From Clostridium sp. (GTDB lineage Bacteria > Bacillota > Clostridia > Lachnospirales > Lachnospiraceae), in contig JAGZZT010000003.1 in assembly GCA_018377235.1 (NCBI GenBank), forward strand, positions 97,754 to 161,753: 64,000 nt of DNA, given 5' to 3'. This document shows, piece after piece, positions 60,901-64,000 of this stretch. A program made the translations under genes and the position numbers. The stretch's first letter is position 1; every line of letters starts with the position of its first letter. The notes beneath the pieces were generated by a model. That model saw only the letters and a list, made by a program, of their open reading frames with translations. It made no database searches and was not told where the DNA came from.

Positions 60901-63900
60901 GGAATACGTTTATGATTCAGTGGGAAATCTGCTTCTTTCCAGAGACGGAGAAGGGGCAGAAACCTCCTACGCCTATGACGCTTTGAACCGCCTGACTGCT
61001 CTCACAGACGGAAGGGGAAACCTTTCTTCCTATGAGTATGACGAATTGTCGCGTCTGCTAAGCCAGACGACTCCAGAGGGAAGCAGAAGCGAATACCGCT
61101 ACGACGCTCTGGGACGGATGACAAAGGAAAAAGATCCGAACGGCCTGGTTACAGAGAACCGCTACGACGCGATGGGAAATCTTACAGAGACAATCTCGCC
61201 TAAGGGGGCAAAAACTGCTTACACCTATGACAAGCATGACGAGCTTACCAGCGAAACAGATCCGGCGGGAAATACGATCCTCTACCAGGTAGATTTAAAC
61301 CGTCAGGTGACAAAGCTTACTCAGAAAAATGGCGGAGTCTATACATACGAGTATGATCTGGTGCACCGCCTGACTGGAATGATCACGCCGCTGGGGCTGA
61401 ATCAGGCGTTTTCCTACGATTTGGCCAACAATGTGACAGAAGAAACAGACAACCTGGGCCGCACCGTTTCCTACAAGTACGACAGTATGCACAGGATGAC
61501 CTCCTCTACGAACGCCAAAGGCGGTGTTACTCAGTTTGCATATGATGAGCGGGGCAATCAGACTTCTGTGACGGATCCGTCCGGTTACACCTGGATCAGC
61601 TCTTATGATCTGGCCAATCAGCTGATCGGGCAGACAGATCCAGAAGGAAAGGCCACGAAATATACCTACAACCTGGCGGGCCGTCTTCTTTCCAGAACAA
61701 AACCAGGGGAGAGAACTGCTGCAGTAACCTACGATAAAAATTATAATGTGATCAGTCTGACAGATCCCAAGGGATATGTTTACAGCTATACCTATGATAA
61801 GGATAACCGGCAGACAGAGGGAAAAGATCCGCTGAAACAGAGCGTGAAAACTGCTTATGATCCGGGCAGCCGTGTCACGGCTGTGACAGATAAAATGGGG
61901 CTGATGGAACAGTATGAGTACGATCCCCACGGAAATATCATTCAGAGGACAGATACGAAGGGACTGCATACACGGTTCCAGTATGATATTCTGGACAATC
62001 TGACGTCTGTTACCGATCCGATGAATCGGAAAACAAGCTATACCTATGATGTGATGGGAAATATCCTGACCATGACGGATCCGAAGGATCGTGTAACCAG
62101 CTATACCTACGATCTGGAAGGAAATCTGACCTCCCTCACCAGCCCTATGGGCAGAAAAGAAACGTATGAGTACGATGCAGGCGGACGGCAGATCCAGAAA
62201 CTGAACCCAGGCGGCAGCCGAATCCGGTACGACTATGATACTCTGAACGCCCTGGCGGATAAGAAATACGAGGACGCCCAGGGGGAGGAGAGCGATCATC
62301 CGGTACAGATGGGATATAACTCTATGGGACAGCGCATTTCCATGGAGGACATCACAGGAGGCAGCAGCTATACCTACGACAGCCTGGGACGGTTAAAAAC
62401 AGCTGTCAACGGTTCCGGAAAGACCGTTTCCTACGAATACGACGAGGCCGACAACCTGGGAGCTGTCATCTATCCAGACGGAAAACGGGTGTCCTATGAG
62501 TACGATAAGAATGACAATATTACCAGGCTGACAGACCGGGATGGACGGGAAACCAGCTACGAGTATGATCCGCTGAACCGCCTGACTCAGGTGAGGAGGC
62601 CTGACGGAACGGTAAGCTCCTATACCTACAATGCCAGAAATCAGGTTCTGGAGGCGAAGAATACCTGCGTCTGCGGCTTTCTCATCTCTGATTACCAGTA
62701 TACCTACGACGATGGCGGCCTGATTATTGAAGAAACGGCAAAGGAATGTCTGTTTACGTCCAATAAGGACTACGGCCATCAGGGCGGAGAGCTGGATCCC
62801 TGTATCCATGCTTCCACAAATCCATGGCAGAATCAGAATCCAGAGTGGGAAACTACGGAGCGGAGGTTTACATACGACGAAAATGGGCAGCTGCTGACCT
62901 GCCAGGAGAGCAAGGGAGCCTTCGACAAGACGACGTATACCTACGAATACGACGAGGCAGGAAACCGCACCTTTGCGAAGAAGGAAAAGCTTTACAGCTA
63001 TCTGGAATCCTGGCAGATCCGCTATACCTACAATGACGACAATCAGATGACGGCAGCGAAGAAACGGGAAGGCAACCTGACAAAAGAGTATACCTTCACC
63101 TACGACGCCAATGGAAATCTGCTCAGAGAGTGTTTTAAGAACAAACCGGAGGTGACCTACCAGTACGATACAGAAAACAGGCTGAAGGCAGTCAGCGATC
63201 CCCAGAAGCTTCTCATGGCTTCCACCTATGACGGAGACGGAAACAGAGCCTTCCAGCTGAACTACAATCCAGATGCAGAGTGCGGCTATGGAAAGAACGT
63301 AAGCGGCGAGATATTCATGCCGGAGCACAGCCATAACGAGGACGGAAGCCTGACTGCAGAAGGAGAGCTGTTCGGATATATCTGCTCAGCCACAGGCCGG
63401 GCTTATGACTTAACGGAGTATGTGAACGATACCAACCGGGAGTATGCAGAAGTCCTCACTGCCTTTAATATCAACACAGGCTTTGATACGGAGTCCTATA
63501 CCTATGCCGGAAGCAGCCGCCTGTCCCGGAACAATATCTGGAACGAGGCCAGGGACGTAAACCATGACGAGATGAGCTACTACCTGTATGACGGCCAGGG
63601 AAGCGTCACAGCCAATACGTGGTATAACGGAATGGTGACAGACGTGTACCAGTACGATCCCTACGGGCGCATGGAGCTTGGAGGAGAAGGCCATACAGAT
63701 TTCTACGGCTACCGCGCAGAGAGCTATAATCCCAATACCGGCCTTGAATACCTGCGCGCAAGATACTATAATGCAGATAAGGGAAGATTCTTCCAGGAAG
63801 ATACGTATCTGGGAGATATCACAGAACCATTGACGCTGAACCGGTACGCCTATGTGAAGAACAGTCCGCTGAATTATGCGGATCCAAGCGGGCATGTGGC

Positions 63901-64000
63901 GGAGTATCTGACAGGCCCCCAGTATAATCCGGATGACGGCTGGCAGGCCAATCATTATCCGCTGTCCCAGACCGGGCCGGAGAAGACAGAGTTTCCGATA
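54995..64000 (+). CDS. Giant secreted RHS/YD-repeat protein, probable polymorphic toxin (3' end outside window)
   Basis: Open from ATG 54995 (after GGGAGGAAA) to the window end, 3002 codons with no stop. Layout by residue: signal peptide 1-32 (SVLAAEA); very acidic Glu/Pro/Ser repeat region about 65-245; beta-rich region about 350-530; DNRLRE-like domain about 536-716; LysM about 863-906 (RIARHYGVNPNTIAKDNHLY); DUF6531 about 949-1029; dozens of YD repeats (YEYDEDGN type) about 1130-2750; RHS core about 2862-2967 ending in NYADPSGH. Sequence after PSGH is the start of the variable C-terminal domain, usually a toxin. WapA-like: the shell should wrap and deliver the C-terminal cargo, with LysM and the acidic stalk at the wall. 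Immunity gene expected beyond the window. Confidence 0.92.
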   Translation, partial: MGKRRKRQTVKQIVSWILVASLTAPSTSVLAAEAAEQVKNAPRYVDFSRPAPLSLQEAGISSLNQNEDSGTGKTEEKEAEKQEKEESEKKQDSSGGQDKEPSADKEESEKKPEESDKPSEDKGEPEEKPEESDKPSADKEESEEKPEESENSSEEQEGGKPELPEESEDSSEGQEDETLEQPEEPSKGSEEDSEEPEAPEEEEFPEEPEEELEEKPAEPLEEIPLEEELPVEEELRAPEEFYDALESEEPDGELVQFSDFMRTYRTGDKEYTTVIGGYSGLYEKEDGTIGQTDDTLITVKEKRRLEKEEKESEKMDETDAEPGTDTEEYRKATGSDAGKQDSDIEEDSAAEEGFMDYMISSSDLANTAGELEIQIPSRPSSSRGIRLKNGEAEMELLPKGGNFRKSAVEGNAIRFNEVYENVDYQYTIIGNTLKEDIILMEPSERTTFVYELEIPGMTAKKEGNAVAVYQKNEETPAFMLDAPFMEDDDGERSDDLELRISGKKDRVTVTVEADKKWLQDEDREYPVRIDPSSLVPSNELILCTVSEGRPSAHYDWGSPSYVGYVDSSMKNCRQYLAVNMFDDANMQDILNSGAVCTEAVLELHQETDNSQGNTVLELGFPVEGWNAYTVTWNSKPAVSTEPGRQIFANSAGAGNTVSFDFTEVMNAWIAKTEPQGGFMLKAQVEADGSTPPEYRMKAETFSNTYNSSQGPKITLVWEGELQQESMDLNNTTIDVSPSIGETEIGGVTSSGVLTHGRTQEEAEISWELVEKEGENSVSEGICTAEGSFIYPDFTLAGLEHDYEAGKVSNWQAEEGWLLEDLELDTIYYVEGTAEGYPLKEDGTIDKEADSITVTPEPSDEFLLYEVQQHDLVSRIARHYGVNPNTIAKDNHLYRNQLAEAESILFIRNPETAEPYSYQDNLTPLEELLLKNLLAGANINCELGLEPINFNTGSFYMTQEDFSIPELNGAFGVTRSYNSALPEYHNEFGYGWSSELGGHLSILPDGTILYKRDDGKGIPFYKNGDVYEAPEGYGQTLEPMDSIELDTATDSDAEEIVTAEDLEKEAVSRKLEASQFIAKTLVTGLPRASDSDAEEKEPEQNQELDADVWEKKGDAAPPACAGWKVTETDGTASVFDSQGFLQYREDRQGRRTSFVYSEDYDLLQIKSPTGKLLDISMDEKGRITAIELPDHTGVSYEYDEDGNLVQYTNQAGDTRRYEYDENHRMTAWYDENGTCVTQNVYDSENRVIRQTDGNGNQAELSYTEGCTSVTDNNGHETNYYYDAQYRTVRIEYPDGSQVSYTYGEDGYRSSETDEAGAVISYTYDTAGNLLTETREDGAVRTYTYNEQNQPLTASDWEGNITVYTYDEKGNCLTKTDPMGNVTAYAYDEQSRLVSVTDPNGGTESFVYDGAVVIEKTDPEGFTSRFTYDAMNRLLTQTDGAGYTVSRSYNENGWNVEETAGDGGTTVYEYSPAGEVLSITDPMGAKTSFTYDPMHNILSGTDALGNTLTYAYDSIYNKISETDALGRTTSYAYDSRNRLIRMTDAKGQSVSYTLDARGNQIETADRRGNAAQTEYDKVTGLPVSSTDALGYQTSCQYDKNGRILSKKNPDGTTQTFQYDSNGRLIRMTAESGLVTELRYDGNGNMIRLWDDETREYTFAYNRNNQLVKITDPLGNETKYTYDGAGNQISEINALGNETSYSYDGAARLTKMTDALDGVTATEYDLNGHAKKTTDANGHSFSCYYDAIGELKAQTDAMGSVTTYQYDAVGNVTQITDALKGETKLVYDELNQPISVTDALDYQYETVYDENGNMTEVLMPDGDRVFMEYDANNQLVKSTDEAGVVTFYTYDEMGRVTKTKDTARNTMLYGYDEMGNLIWQSDTIGRTAFYEYDRFGRLVSRRDFGQAETRYEYDVLDRITKIIQPDGTVWTYEYDGAGNLIKNTEPGEAVYTYEYDQLNRVIRQVNPIGAAEEYVYDSVGNLLLSRDGEGAETSYAYDALNRLTALTDGRGNLSSYEYDELSRLLSQTTPEGSRSEYRYDALGRMTKEKDPNGLVTENRYDAMGNLTETISPKGAKTAYTYDKHDELTSETDPAGNTILYQVDLNRQVTKLTQKNGGVYTYEYDLVHRLTGMITPLGLNQAFSYDLANNVTEETDNLGRTVSYKYDSMHRMTSSTNAKGGVTQFAYDERGNQTSVTDPSGYTWISSYDLANQLIGQTDPEGKATKYTYNLAGRLLSRTKPGERTAAVTYDKNYNVISLTDPKGYVYSYTYDKDNRQTEGKDPLKQSVKTAYDPGSRVTAVTDKMGLMEQYEYDPHGNIIQRTDTKGLHTRFQYDILDNLTSVTDPMNRKTSYTYDVMGNILTMTDPKDRVTSYTYDLEGNLTSLTSPMGRKETYEYDAGGRQIQKLNPGGSRIRYDYDTLNALADKKYEDAQGEESDHPVQMGYNSMGQRISMEDITGGSSYTYDSLGRLKTAVNGSGKTVSYEYDEADNLGAVIYPDGKRVSYEYDKNDNITRLTDRDGRETSYEYDPLNRLTQVRRPDGTVSSYTYNARNQVLEAKNTCVCGFLISDYQYTYDDGGLIIEETAKECLFTSNKDYGHQGGELDPCIHASTNPWQNQNPEWETTERRFTYDENGQLLTCQESKGAFDKTTYTYEYDEAGNRTFAKKEKLYSYLESWQIRYTYNDDNQMTAAKKREGNLTKEYTFTYDANGNLLRECFKNKPEVTYQYDTENRLKAVSDPQKLLMASTYDGDGNRAFQLNYNPDAECGYGKNVSGEIFMPEHSHNEDGSLTAEGELFGYICSATGRAYDLTEYVNDTNREYAEVLTAFNINTGFDTESYTYAGSSRLSRNNIWNEARDVNHDEMSYYLYDGQGSVTANTWYNGMVTDVYQYDPYGRMELGGEGHTDFYGYRAESYNPNTGLEYLRARYYNADKGRFFQEDTYLGDITEPLTLNRYAYVKNSPLNYADPSGHVAEYLTGPQYNPDDGWQANHYPLSQTGPEKTEFPI

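Noticed and set aside
58380..63240. Regularly spaced repeats that could suggest a CRISPR-like or tandem repeat array
   Set aside because: The repetition is at protein level (YD repeats); DNA units differ in length and sequence and there are no unique spacers.
61295..63955. Three long minus-strand open frames opposite the RHS gene (61295-62299, 62393-63334, 63410-63955)
   Set aside because: They are exact antisense shadows of the YD-repeat codons (TAC/GAC rich), giving Ile/Val-rich text without known domains; the plus strand is one continuous RHS frame.

Overview
The window looks like chromosomal DNA from a Gram-positive, endospore-forming Lachnospiraceae-type Clostridium (cluster XIVa). The reasons are a sporulation gene (spoIIR), Gram-positive style lipoproteins, a FUSC/MATE/AGCS transporter set, strong AGGAGG-type ribosome binding sites, moderate GC content and protein families typical of gut Firmicutes. 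It opens in the 3' end of rpsI and ends inside a giant RHS/YD-repeat gene that runs past position 64000. I saw no rRNA, tRNA, CRISPR array or intact insertion sequence.

Region 1-4.7 kb holds the rpsI end and its terminator, a dispersed-repeat-like element, and a purine-class riboswitch with its own attenuator upstream of an AT-rich COG2509-type flavoprotein. A FUSC-like membrane protein and a MATE exporter follow on the minus strand. Region 4.9-19.8 kb is one long plus-strand surface-glycan operon. It has an M42 peptidase, all four enzymes for GDP-D-glycero-alpha-D-manno-heptose (hddC, hddA, gmhB, gmhA), three large polytopic membrane proteins, the first three steps of CDP-3,6-dideoxyhexose synthesis (rfbF, rfbG, rfbH), a LicD protein and a GtrB/DPMS-type glycosyltransferase.

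Region 19.9-26 kb has a small lipoprotein, a polar amino-acid ABC importer, a zinc-dependent phospholipase C-like protein and an AGCS symporter. Region 26.1-31.3 kb is a VTC / DUF4956 / beta-helix lipoprotein module (minus) divergent from a two-component system (plus). Region 31.4-35.6 kb carries a cyclophilin, a GNAT protein, ispE, a GntR regulator and a ferredoxin-tailed aldo/keto reductase. Region 35.7-43.2 kb is a TetR-controlled RND-type efflux operon with two TolC-like genes, which is notable in an organism expected to lack an outer membrane; two palindromic operators bracket the -10 box.

Region 43.3-47.1 kb is an AT-rich riboflavin operon (ribD-ribE-ribBA-ribH) under an FMN riboswitch. 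Then come spoIIR (minus), and ddl, murI, a DUF1934 gene and bioY (plus). A LysR/DMT-transporter pair follows, and directly after it a second, decayed copy of murI-DUF1934-bioY, shortened by at least five internal deletions. The window closes with an orphan LytTR response regulator and a >3000-residue secreted RHS/YD-repeat protein whose C-terminal (probable toxin) domain lies beyond the window.
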